DNA of 64,000 nucleotides, taken from assembly GCF_003194085.1 (NCBI RefSeq), contig NZ_CP023994.1, positions 310,001 to 374,000 of the forward strand, read 5' to 3'. Shown one piece after another: positions 38,875-47,106 of the stretch. The translations under genes were made by a program, and so were the position numbers. The notes beneath the pieces were generated by a model, which saw only the letters and a program-made list of their open reading frames with translations, searched no databases and was not told the DNA's origin. Position 1 is the stretch's first letter. Every line of letters starts with the position of its first letter. The stretch comes from Aurantimicrobium photophilum. GTDB taxonomy: Bacteria; Actinomycetota; Actinomycetes; Actinomycetales; Microbacteriaceae.

Positions 38875-40035
38875 ATGATTCGTGTCGATAACTCCCCGCG
38901 AGATTATGCCTGGGGTTCGCTGACCGACATCGCAGAACTGCGCGGCAAGGCCCCCACGGGGAAGCCCGAAGCAGAACTCTGGTTAGGTACACATCCAGGT
39001 TCACCTACACAAGTTGTGGACCCAGCAGACGCGGGTGGATCTGCCACGATTGCTGACTACCTTGCAGCACGAGGCGAACAGCCTTTGCCGTATTTGCTCA
39101 AGGTACTTGCCGCAGCACACCCGCTGTCTATCCAGGCGCATCCCTCACCTGAGCAGGCGCGTGAAGGTTTTGCCCGCGAGAACGCGGCGGGCATTGCTCT
39201 AGATGCGCCGAACCGGAACTACCGAGACGACGCTCACAAGCCCGAACTGATCTATGCCCTCAGCGACACCTTCGAAGCTCTCTGTGGTTTCAGAGAAGTT
39301 GAGCAGACTATTTCAAAGCTAGAGAGCTTGGCTGCAGCTAACGCCCAGGCTTGTGCTCCCACGTCGGCGCTCGCCGAATTCACTGCCCAACTAGCCCAGC
39401 GTGGTGAAGGTTCCATTCGCTGGGCGCTGGATTGGGCGCTGACCGGTGACAACGCGTCAGCACTGGTTGCAGAGATCTCGCAAGCCGGCAAGCTCGTGAA
39501 AGATTCACTTCTGATCGAGTTGGCTGAGGATTACCCCGGTGATCCAGGCATCGTTGTTGCTCTGCTTCTGAATAGAGTGACCCTGACCAAAGGACAGGCG
39601 CTGTATTTGCCAGCGGGCAATATGCACGCCTATATCCGTGGTCTCGGTATTGAACTCATGGCAGCGAGCGACAATGTGTTGCGTGGAGGACTCACCTCGA
39701 AGCACGTGGATGTTCCCGAACTGCTTTCCGTCGTAAGCGACAAAGTTGTTCCGGTGCCCATTTTGGAACCAAGAAATGTGGCTCCAGGCATCGACCTGTT
39801 CGTCCCTGATGTTCCGGACTTTGTCCTGGCGCATGTTGAGGTTTCTTCGAAAACGAGTGATTCAGACACCCTTTCTCTCACTCGTCACGCAATTGTTACG
39901 TGCACATCAGGAAATGTGACGTTACGAGGCGCAGAATCCTCGCTAAAGCTTTCCCAGGGGGAAAATGCCTTTATTTCCGCGGAAGAACAGGCTATTTCGT
40001 TCTCAGGTGCGGGTGAACTCTTCATCGCCCTCTAG
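38875..40035 (+). CDS. manA: mannose-6-phosphate isomerase, class I
   Basis: Zinc enzyme interconverting fructose 6-phosphate and mannose 6-phosphate, the entry to GDP-mannose. The 386 residues show DYAWGSLTDIAELRG at the start, the metal-site HPLSIQAHPSPEQA, DDAHKPELIYALSD and GNMHAYIRGLGIELMAASDN. The frame is open about 196 codons further upstream, but that region is the complement of the acyl-CoA dehydrogenase gene. ATG at 38875 (or GTG at 38872) begins exactly at the family N terminus. With manB and manC it completes the mannose activation route. Confidence 0.92.
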   Translation: MIRVDNSPRDYAWGSLTDIAELRGKAPTGKPEAELWLGTHPGSPTQVVDPADAGGSATIADYLAARGEQPLPYLLKVLAAAHPLSIQAHPSPEQAREGFARENAAGIALDAPNRNYRDDAHKPELIYALSDTFEALCGFREVEQTISKLESLAAANAQACAPTSALAEFTAQLAQRGEGSIRWALDWALTGDNASALVAEISQAGKLVKDSLLIELAEDYPGDPGIVVALLLNRVTLTKGQALYLPAGNMHAYIRGLGIELMAASDNVLRGGLTSKHVDVPELLSVVSDKVVPVPILEPRNVAPGIDLFVPDVPDFVLAHVEVSSKTSDSDTLSLTRHAIVTCTSGNVTLRGAESSLKLSQGENAFISAEEQAISFSGAGELFIAL

Positions 40036-40097
40036 GGGATAAACACCTATTTGTTCGCAAAGTCTCCAGCGCGTCTTCAAAGTTTTCAAATCTCGAC

Positions 40098-40126
40098 TTG
40101 ACGTAAACGAATGACAACGGTGTAAT
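40098..40126 (+). promoter_or_regulatory. sigma-70-type promoter of the whiB gene
   Basis: TTGACG (40098-40103), a 17-bp spacer and TGTAAT (40121-40126) form a near-consensus housekeeping promoter. Transcription would start near 40133, about 47 bases before the whiB ATG at 40180. Confidence 0.7.
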
Positions 40127-40134
40127 TACTTAGA

Positions 40135-40153
40135 GCACGCCATGGTGGCGTGC
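40135..40153 (+). promoter_or_regulatory. stem-loop in the whiB 5' leader
   Basis: Perfect 7-bp stem GCACGCC / GGCGTGC with the five-base loop ATGGT, located almost at the predicted transcription start and about 26 bases before the start codon. It could stabilise the leader or affect translation; no known RNA family is recognised. Confidence 0.5.
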
Positions 40154-40179
40154 GTAAGACACCGGGGTGGGAGTTCTTT

Positions 40180-40503
40180 ATGGCACCGGAATATCGCGCA
40201 AGCGTTCCAGAGAATTGGTTTGTAGATCCAGTTCGATTGGGAGTTCCAGGAACCCCTTCTTCTCGCAACATTGATGTTGACGACAACCCCCTCGCATGGC
40301 AGGCAGATGCACTCTGTGCACAGACTGACCCTGAGTCCTTCTTCCCTGAAAAGGGTGGCTCCACTCGCGACGCTAAGAAGATTTGCACCTCCTGCGAAGT
40401 TCGCAGCGAATGCCTCGAATACGCCCTCTCTAACGACGAGCGTTTCGGCATCTGGGGTGGCTTGAGCGAGCGCGAACGTCGCAAGCTCCGCCGTCGCGCC
40501 TAA
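40180..40503 (+). CDS. WhiB-family iron-sulfur transcription factor (WhiB2/WhmD type)
   Basis: Actinobacterial Fe-S regulator; the WhiB2 type is linked to septation and cell division in mycobacteria and streptomycetes. In 107 residues the four cluster cysteines are Cys46, Cys69, Cys72 and Cys78 (C-x22-C-x2-C-x5-C), followed by the GIWGGLSERERRKLRRR DNA-binding turn and basic tail. I chose the ATG at 40180 because GGGAG sits six bases before it; the frame is open ten codons further. It has its own promoter and terminator, so it is a single-gene unit. Confidence 0.93.
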   Translation: MAPEYRASVPENWFVDPVRLGVPGTPSSRNIDVDDNPLAWQADALCAQTDPESFFPEKGGSTRDAKKICTSCEVRSECLEYALSNDERFGIWGGLSERERRKLRRRA

Positions 40504-40533
40504 GCTGCCTAATCCAGTAGTTTCCTAGCCACG

Positions 40534-40556
40534 CCCGCCCAATTGGGCGGGTTTTT
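40534..40556 (+). terminator. terminator after the whiB gene
   Basis: CCCGCCCAATTGGGCGGG is a self-complementary hairpin followed by TTTTT, starting 31 bases after the whiB stop codon. Confidence 0.9.
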
Positions 40557-40582
40557 GGCTTCTCCTGCCTAGGCTGGCAAGG

Positions 40583-43480
40583 ATGAAAACGAGAGTCACT
40601 GCGATCATCGTTGCCCGTCAGGGTGGCGAGCACCTCGCGCGAACCCTCGACGCCCTGTCGAAGCAAACCAGACGACCAGACATCGTTCTGGCAGTCGACA
40701 ATTCAACCAAGAACAACGCTGCTGCACAGCTGCAAGCTTTCGGTGCAGCCCAGGTTTTGACCGGGGGCGGTCGTCTCAGCTTCGGAGAAGCTCTCGACGT
40801 GGCCGCCCGGGCATTCCCTGCTGTTTCAGGACCCGATGAGTACCTGTGGTTCTTAGCTCAAGACAGTGCTCCTGAACCCACCGCATTGGCAGAGCTTATC
40901 GGTGCCCTGGAAGTATCTCCTTCGGTTGCTGTTGTGGGCCCCAAGCAGATGGACTGGGACCGTCCCGACTACATTCGCGAATATGGCTTGACCATGGCCC
41001 AGGGTGGTCGCACTATTTCTCTCGTCGTGGACGAACTCGACCAGGCACAGCACGATCTCGTCTCTGATGTGATGGGTGTGGGTGCGAACGGCATGCTCGT
41101 GCGCCAGCAGGTCTGGGAAGAACTAGCTGGTTTTGATCACCATCTCCGCGTCGTGGACGACTCTCTCGATTTCTGTGTCCGTGCACGTCTCGCCGGCCAC
41201 CGTGTTTCGGTCGTTCCCACCGCTCGCGTCATGAACGCCGGTGACGGTGTCATTGGACCGGTTGGAACTGATAGCTACCGCGCGCGCAAGAAGCGTGCAC
41301 GTCAGTACCGCTCAGCAGAGCTGTATCGCCGTCTGGTGTATTCCAACAGTGGTGCCTTGTTCTGGCATTGGTTGGGCTTGCTGCCTTCAGCTGTTCTTCG
41401 TTCACTGGGTCAACTGTTGGCCAAGCGCCCGGGTGCTGTTTCGGGTGAATTCCGTGCTGCACTCTCAGCTGCCTTCTCAGGTGGTTCGGTTGGCCGCGCA
41501 CGCAAACTCCTCAAGTCAACCCGTGTGGCATCGTGGAGCTCGATTGCGTCTCTTCGAGTCTCGCGCGCGGATGTTCGCCGCCGCGAATCTCTTGCCCGTG
41601 AAGCCATTCAATTGCGCGTTCACGGCGAGAAGAAGCCCCTACATTTCTTCTCTAGTGGTGGCGCGTGGGTTGTTTTGATTTTGGCATTCTTATCCGTCGG
41701 AGGGTTCTCCACGTTGGTGGGTGCCAATGCACTCTCGGGCGGAGCACTGCTGCCCCTGGGATCTTCTGTGTCCGATATGTGGGCGCAGACTCTCTGGGGT
41801 TGGCGTGATGGTGCCTTCAGCGTGGTGGGACCTGCAGACGGCTTTGCCGGCGTTGTCGCGTTGCTTGGAACGTTGACCTTCTGGCAGCCCAGCTTCTCAC
41901 TCGTCTTGTTGTGGTTCATGGCTATGCCGCTGGCTGGCTTAGGAGCATGGCTACTTGCAGCCCGATTGACGCAGCGTGCAGGTATTCGTGCCTTCATCGG
42001 TTTGGGTTATGGTCTCAGCCCAGCACTCTTGAGCGGCCTGACCGAAGGTCGCCCAGCAGCGGTCATCGCCCATATCCTCCTTCCCTTCCTCTTTTTCGCA
42101 GGTATCCGTGCAGCTCGTTCCTGGTCTGCCTCGGCCACAACCGCGCTGCTCTTCGCAGCGATCGTGTCCTGTGCTCCGTCACTGACACCCGCACTTCTTG
42201 TGGTCTGGATTGGCACGCTGCTTCTCACCGGCCGCTACGTCCCACGCTTCTTGGCTATCCCTATTCCTGCCGCTGCACTGGTGGCTCCGATTGTGGTGAT
42301 TCAGGTCTTCGGGCTGAATCTCTTTGGCTTGGCGGCAGATCCAGGTCCTGCCATTGCGAGTGCAACGGCACCGCACTGGCAGTTGGCGCTGGGCTTCCCC
42401 ACCGAGGGTCTCGGTGGTTGGTTGGAGGCAGCAGGCTTCCTACCCTGGGCTAATCCCGTCGCCAGTGTGTGGGTTGCCATCCTGGTCGGTGTCCTGGTGG
42501 CCCTGGCCTTCGTTGGTTTGTTCTCGCAGTACCCCATCCGTGCACAGCTCGCTGTGTTGGTGATGGTCCTCGGTATTGTCACCGCTGTATTCGCGTCAGG
42601 TTTCTACGTGTCCTTCAACGGTGGGGAACCTGTTGCGGTGTGGCCAGGCAATGGCCTGAGCTTGGCCTGGCTGGGTCTCATGGTTGCCGCCGGTACAGGA
42701 GCATCCATCCTGCGACGCTTCTCGTTTTATCCAGCCGTGGCAGGTATTGCTGCCGTGACTCTGCTTGCTCTTCCTGCACTTGCTGCTTCAAGCCTGGGTA
42801 ACTCCAAAGTTGTTGCCGGTAACGGTGAAACCCTCCCCGCCTATGTTGTTGCGCAGGCAGCTATTGATCCTCAGGTTGGCACCCTCGTGCTCACACCACA
42901 GCCAGATGGAGGTCTCGGTGCCGTGCTCGTGCGCGGAACCGGCATGACGCTGGAAGGCACTTCCTCGTTCGTCACCACTGGCGCTGGCTTTGCTCCGCAG
43001 GAACAGATCCTGGCTAATACTGTGAGTAACTTGGCCTCGGTCAGCGGTAATGACTCCACTGAAGAACTTAAGTCTTTGGGTATTTCCTTCGTGGTGCTGA
43101 CCCCCTCCCTTGCCGAGGTTGGCGAGAAGGTGTCACCTCAGGCTCAGTCCATGTCAGCTCGTGTCAAGGCAACCCTGGATGCCAACGCTGGTGTTGAGAT
43201 TGTGGGAAAGACAGATGCCGGTTTGCTCTGGCGTTTCCCCGGATATGACCCAGCTGCGATGACGCCACTTCAATCGGCTCTGCCGATTGAACCCTGGCGC
43301 ATCTTGATCGCATCCGTGCAGGCACTGGTCATTATCTTGACTTTGCTCCTCGCTATTCCCACCGGTGCTGTGATGCCTGATGCGCGCCCCAAGCGTTACC
43401 TCCCCGGACTCATCGAAAGCGATGACGAACTGGCCAATATTGACCCACTGGCAGGTGATCAAGATGTCGAAAACAACTAA
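40583..43480 (+). CDS. large membrane glycosyltransferase (GT2 domain + many membrane helices)
   Basis: A 965-residue protein: an N-terminal GT2 domain (about 1-240; TAIIVARQGGEHLARTL, VDNSTKNNAAA, WFLAQDSAPEPTAL, GFDHHLRVVDDSLDFCVRAR) followed by a basic segment (about 240-345) and a long membrane part (about 350-790) with roughly twelve helices. An extracytoplasmic segment (about 790-920) and a final helix end the protein. The plan fits envelope galactan or rhamnan-type glycosyltransferases of actinobacteria, but I cannot name the acceptor. Translation of the next gene overlaps its end by 17 bases, so the two should act together. Confidence 0.82.
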   Translation: MKTRVTAIIVARQGGEHLARTLDALSKQTRRPDIVLAVDNSTKNNAAAQLQAFGAAQVLTGGGRLSFGEALDVAARAFPAVSGPDEYLWFLAQDSAPEPTALAELIGALEVSPSVAVVGPKQMDWDRPDYIREYGLTMAQGGRTISLVVDELDQAQHDLVSDVMGVGANGMLVRQQVWEELAGFDHHLRVVDDSLDFCVRARLAGHRVSVVPTARVMNAGDGVIGPVGTDSYRARKKRARQYRSAELYRRLVYSNSGALFWHWLGLLPSAVLRSLGQLLAKRPGAVSGEFRAALSAAFSGGSVGRARKLLKSTRVASWSSIASLRVSRADVRRRESLAREAIQLRVHGEKKPLHFFSSGGAWVVLILAFLSVGGFSTLVGANALSGGALLPLGSSVSDMWAQTLWGWRDGAFSVVGPADGFAGVVALLGTLTFWQPSFSLVLLWFMAMPLAGLGAWLLAARLTQRAGIRAFIGLGYGLSPALLSGLTEGRPAAVIAHILLPFLFFAGIRAARSWSASATTALLFAAIVSCAPSLTPALLVVWIGTLLLTGRYVPRFLAIPIPAAALVAPIVVIQVFGLNLFGLAADPGPAIASATAPHWQLALGFPTEGLGGWLEAAGFLPWANPVASVWVAILVGVLVALAFVGLFSQYPIRAQLAVLVMVLGIVTAVFASGFYVSFNGGEPVAVWPGNGLSLAWLGLMVAAGTGASILRRFSFYPAVAGIAAVTLLALPALAASSLGNSKVVAGNGETLPAYVVAQAAIDPQVGTLVLTPQPDGGLGAVLVRGTGMTLEGTSSFVTTGAGFAPQEQILANTVSNLASVSGNDSTEELKSLGISFVVLTPSLAEVGEKVSPQAQSMSARVKATLDANAGVEIVGKTDAGLLWRFPGYDPAAMTPLQSALPIEPWRILIASVQALVIILTLLLAIPTGAVMPDARPKRYLPGLIESDDELANIDPLAGDQDVENN

Positions 43481-44960
43481 GGTCATCCGCGCCGGCGTGA
43501 CAGGCGTCACCGGCCTTGTCAGTGCTGGTGCTGTTGCTCTCGGTATTGCTGCATTGGTGACGCTGCCGCTTCCTGAGTTTGTGGGCACGGCACCCTCACT
43601 GAGCATCGCTCCGGTTCCCGCTATTCAACAGCGCGTATGCCCAGGACCACTGGTTGAAGTGATCTCTCAGGGCGCTGAAGACATCTCGTTCTACTCAACG
43701 GGGCAAGCACAGTATTCAGAAGAATCCAGCGAAAAGAACTTTGATAACTTCTGGCTCGAATCACCTGATAACCAGAATGACGCACTGTCGGCTGCGCCCA
43801 AGATCATTACCGTTCCACCCGGAGTAGATGCAGAATCTGCACCATTGTTGGCTGGAAACCAAACGGAAGTAGCTGCAACAGAGGCACTCTCTGGTTTAGC
43901 AGCAGCGGCGTGCACCGAGCCTGCGAACGATTTGTGGCTTGTGGGCGGCTCGACTGAAATTGGTCGCACAACGCTCGTCACACTCTCCAACCCGACAGAT
44001 GTGACCGCGACGGTGACGCTCGAAGTCTTCTCCGAAAAGGGATACATCGATGCGGTGACCACCGAGGGCATCATTGTGATGCCCGGTGAACAGCGCATCG
44101 TCTCTCTCGCTGGCTATGCCCCCGATGCAATTGCACCCGTCGTTCGTGTGATGAGCAATGGTGGTCAGGTTCTTGCCAACCTGCAGCAATCCGTCACCCG
44201 CACCCTGGCACCCTCGGGTGTGGAGTGGGTTGCACCCGGTTCAGGCTTGGCAACCCAGCAGATCATTCCTGGTGTTTTTGTTGCGGGTCAGGCTGAACAC
44301 GATCGCTCCGAAGTGGGCAACGTTGTCAGTGACCTCGAGCCCACCATTCGTGTCCTTATCCCGGGTGAGAAGGACAGCAAAGTCAACGTGACGCTGCTCT
44401 CCAGCACAGGAAAGAAGATTGAGTATTCCGCCAACCTTCCAGCAAAGAAGGTCACCCAGCTTCCACTGGCAGGCATCAAGGATGGTACCTACACCGTGAT
44501 CTTGACTTCGCAAGAGCCACTTGTTGCAGGCATTCGCACCGTCCAAGGAGCTGACACGGGAACGACCACTCCGGCAGCACCCGTGGACCCTGCGGCACCC
44601 GTTGTTCCGGCAGCTGCCGAAACCGGTGGTGACTTCACCTGGTTGAGCTCAAGCAGTTTCCTCACTGACCAGATCCTGGTTCCCGTGCCAGCCGGACCTG
44701 CACCGACGGTGACGTTCTATAACCCCGCCAACAGAACCGCTGACATCACATTGTCTGCTCAGGGTCAGAAGGACATCACTTTGAAGGTGAAAGCAGGTGA
44801 GATGGTGACCTCACCACTGAGTGCAGATACCAAATACAACGTCAAGGGCGTCGAGGGTCTTGTGGGCGGACTGACCTTCAGCGGTTCAGGCATTGGTTCG
44901 GCTATCGCCTTGAATCCTGCCAATGTGCTGGGCTCCAGCATCACTGTCTACCCTCGCTAG
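43464..44960 (+). CDS. DUF5719-family secreted/anchored protein
   Basis: A 498-residue protein with one N-terminal membrane segment (about 8-34, GVTGLVSAGAVALGIAALVTL) and a long extracytoplasmic part. Two or three beta-rich repeats with ANDLWLVGGSTEIGRTTLVTLSNPTD- and PTVTFYNPANRTADI-like strands are visible, with an Ala/Pro-rich linker near residues 375-395. DUF5719 is my family assignment from memory; no function is known. The ATG at 43464 overlaps the glycosyltransferase gene; a longer frame from 43380 is rejected. Confidence 0.7.
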   Translation: MSKTTKVIRAGVTGVTGLVSAGAVALGIAALVTLPLPEFVGTAPSLSIAPVPAIQQRVCPGPLVEVISQGAEDISFYSTGQAQYSEESSEKNFDNFWLESPDNQNDALSAAPKIITVPPGVDAESAPLLAGNQTEVAATEALSGLAAAACTEPANDLWLVGGSTEIGRTTLVTLSNPTDVTATVTLEVFSEKGYIDAVTTEGIIVMPGEQRIVSLAGYAPDAIAPVVRVMSNGGQVLANLQQSVTRTLAPSGVEWVAPGSGLATQQIIPGVFVAGQAEHDRSEVGNVVSDLEPTIRVLIPGEKDSKVNVTLLSSTGKKIEYSANLPAKKVTQLPLAGIKDGTYTVILTSQEPLVAGIRTVQGADTGTTTPAAPVDPAAPVVPAAAETGGDFTWLSSSSFLTDQILVPVPAGPAPTVTFYNPANRTADITLSAQGQKDITLKVKAGEMVTSPLSADTKYNVKGVEGLVGGLTFSGSGIGSAIALNPANVLGSSITVYPR

Positions 44961-44966
44961 AAGCCT

Positions 44967-45401
44967 TTAGGGGCGTAAACGCTCAGGTCCTAGATCCCAG
45001 GGGTCTTTACCGAGCAGTTCTGCAACTGCTCTAAAGACAACGCTTTCAATCATCATCTGGCGATGAAGTGGGTCGTCTTTGTGGAGTTTGCTCATGCGCT
45101 GAATGGGCACGCGATACAGAACTATGCGTCTGCGTTCGTGATCAACTTTCCAGCGTTCCACTACGCCGTTGACCTCCACTCGTGGGGGAGTTGGTGCCAC
45201 GTCGAAGTGCACGTCAGCGAGCTCTTCTGCCCACATGCTGCGCAAGTAGTCCACCGTGTGAGCAATGGTGAGCATGAAGGTTTCATAGCGGCCACGAAGC
45301 TGAGGCAGGTGTGGACCGGTGACCGGTCCACGCATTCCCCGGCCGTGACGATCACGGCTAAGACCACGGTTGGGAACCGTGCTGGGGAATGTGCTGTCCA
45401 T
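44967..45401 (-). CDS. metallopeptidase-family protein without the HExxH motif (Rv3259-like)
   Basis: A 144-residue protein that corresponds by position, size and pattern (RGPxxGP near the start, RRRIVLYRVPIQRMSK in the middle) to the actinobacterial family often annotated as zincin-like metallopeptidase. In that fold HExxH is expected near the C terminus; here the region reads MMIESVVFRAVAELLG, so no zinc site is present. A structural or regulatory role is more likely than protease activity. It lies on the opposite strand to its neighbours, between DUF5719 and DUF3499. Confidence 0.65.
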   Translation of the reverse strand: MDSTFPSTVPNRGLSRDRHGRGMRGPVTGPHLPQLRGRYETFMLTIAHTVDYLRSMWAEELADVHFDVAPTPPRVEVNGVVERWKVDHERRRIVLYRVPIQRMSKLHKDDPLHRQMMIESVVFRAVAELLGKDPWDLGPERLRP

Positions 45402-45435
45402 GCGCCCATGCTACCTCCGCGCTAACCTGAAAAGC

Positions 45436-45642
45436 ATGGAACGTGTCTGCACCAAAGGTCGCTGCAAGCAGCCAGCGCTGTTCACGCTCACCTATGACTA
45501 CGACGACAAGCTCGCGGTGATTGGGCCCCTGTCTCCAGAACCTGAATCAGCAGCACATGATTTATGCCGAAAGCATGCACTGGGTTTCACTGCGCCTCAG
45601 GGCTGGAACGAGATGCGCCATTTAGACTTATCTAATGAGTAA
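45436..45642 (+). CDS. DUF3499-family protein (Rv3258c-like)
   Basis: A 68-residue protein with possible metal ligands: Cys5 and Cys10 in VCTKGRCKQPA and a later Cys-x2-His in LCRKHALGF, together forming a C-x4-C...C-x2-H pattern. The DUF3499 family is conserved in actinobacteria beside manB and whiB2, with no known function. The ATG at 45436 begins at the family N terminus (MERVCTKG); the upstream frame is part of the opposite gene. It overlaps manB by eight bases. Confidence 0.82.
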   Translation: MERVCTKGRCKQPALFTLTYDYDDKLAVIGPLSPEPESAAHDLCRKHALGFTAPQGWNEMRHLDLSNE

Positions 45643-47059
45643 TTCTGCTGTAGACAGCCTGCGTTCCATCGTTAAGGCATATGACGTTCGTGGCCTCGTG
45701 GGTGAACAGCTCACCGAAGAGATGGTCGAAGCACTAGCTGCCGGCTTCATTGATGAGATCGATGGTGCTGGTTCTGAGGTCGTTGTTGGCCACGACATGC
45801 GTGACTCCTCTCCTGGCTTTGCTGCTGCATTTGCTCGTGGTGCGCAGGCACGTGGTGCAAATGTGGTGAACCTGGGTCTGTGTTCTACAGATGAGACCTA
45901 CTTCGCTTCGGGTTCGTGGAATGCACCCGCCGCTATGTTCACGGCAAGCCACAACCCAGCTGCCTATAACGGCATCAAGTTCTCTCGAGCTGGTGCTCAA
46001 GGAATCAGCCTGGACACCGGCCTCGCTGCCATTCGTGACCGCGCTTGTGACTACCTCGAGAACGGCCTCGAAACAGTGGCCACCCCCGGTTCTTACCGCG
46101 AGGTGGATGTCTTGGCTGACTACGCCGGTTACCTTCGCTCGCTGGTTGATCTTTCGGGCATTAAGCCCATCCGCGTTGTGGTCGATGCGGGTAACGGCAT
46201 GGGCGGCATGACCGTGCCTGCGGTTCTCGGAACAGCAGCAGGGCTTTCTGCTTTGCCCATCGAGATCATTCCGATGTATTTCGAACTGGATGGTAATTTC
46301 CCCAACCACGAAGCAAACCCACTTGAGCCCAAGAACTTGGTGGACCTGCAAAAGGCTGTTGTTGAGCACGGAGCTGACCTTGGTCTCGCATTCGACGGTG
46401 ACGCTGACCGCTGCTTCGTCATCGACGAGAAGGGTGCACCTGTCACTCCTTCTGCCGTTTCTGCGATTGTGGCTCTGCGCGAGATTGCACGCGCAAAGGC
46501 TGCAACCCCTGACAAAGAGATTTTCGTCATTCACAACCTCATCTCTTCCAACATTGTGAAAGAGACCATCGCCGGTGCGGGGGCTACGCCAGTCCGCACC
46601 CGCGTGGGTCACTCTCTGATCAAGGACCAGATGGCTGCGACCGGTGCGGTGTTCGGTGGTGAGCACTCCGCTCACTACTACTTCAGCAACTTTTGGGGTG
46701 CTGACAACGGCATGTTGGCCGCCATGCACGTACTTGCAGAGTTTGGCCACCAGCCCAAGTCGCTCTCTGCCTTTGCGGCAGAGTTCATGCCCTACGCCAG
46801 CAGCGGAGAGATCAACTCCACCGTGAGCGACGTGAAGGCAGCCACGCAGCGCGTGCGCGAGGCATTCGCTTCGCGCGGCACGGAAGATGGCCTGGATGGC
46901 ATGACCATCACCGGGAACACCGCAGAAGAAGAAGCTTTCTGGTGGTTCTCGGTTCGTCCTTCCAACACTGAGCCTCTACTGCGCTTAAACGTGGAAGCCG
47001 CGGATGAGCAGACCATGTCTGCCATCCGAGACGAAGTCCTCGCCCTCATCCGCGCATAG
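45635..47059 (+). CDS. manB: phosphomannomutase/phosphoglucomutase
   Basis: Interconverts mannose 6-phosphate and mannose 1-phosphate. The 474 residues show YDVRGLVGEQL at the N terminus, the phosphoserine loop TASHNPAAYNGIK, the metal loop DGDADRCF, GGEHSAHYYF and the C-terminal phosphate-binding RPSNTEPLLRLN. It is the alpha-phosphohexomutase class. With manA (38875) and manC (18947) it completes GDP-mannose synthesis. Start ATG at 45635, within the end of DUF3499. Confidence 0.94.
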   Translation: MSNSAVDSLRSIVKAYDVRGLVGEQLTEEMVEALAAGFIDEIDGAGSEVVVGHDMRDSSPGFAAAFARGAQARGANVVNLGLCSTDETYFASGSWNAPAAMFTASHNPAAYNGIKFSRAGAQGISLDTGLAAIRDRACDYLENGLETVATPGSYREVDVLADYAGYLRSLVDLSGIKPIRVVVDAGNGMGGMTVPAVLGTAAGLSALPIEIIPMYFELDGNFPNHEANPLEPKNLVDLQKAVVEHGADLGLAFDGDADRCFVIDEKGAPVTPSAVSAIVALREIARAKAATPDKEIFVIHNLISSNIVKETIAGAGATPVRTRVGHSLIKDQMAATGAVFGGEHSAHYYFSNFWGADNGMLAAMHVLAEFGHQPKSLSAFAAEFMPYASSGEINSTVSDVKAATQRVREAFASRGTEDGLDGMTITGNTAEEEAFWWFSVRPSNTEPLLRLNVEAADEQTMSAIRDEVLALIRA

Positions 47060-47106
47060 CTGACTGCATCGTTATTGAGCCGCAGATCCGGCTCTAAACT
47101 TGAAGC

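Noticed and set aside
45734-46750. 338-codon frame opposite manB
   Set aside because: Antisense shadow of manB; the product looks unstructured and unlike known proteins.
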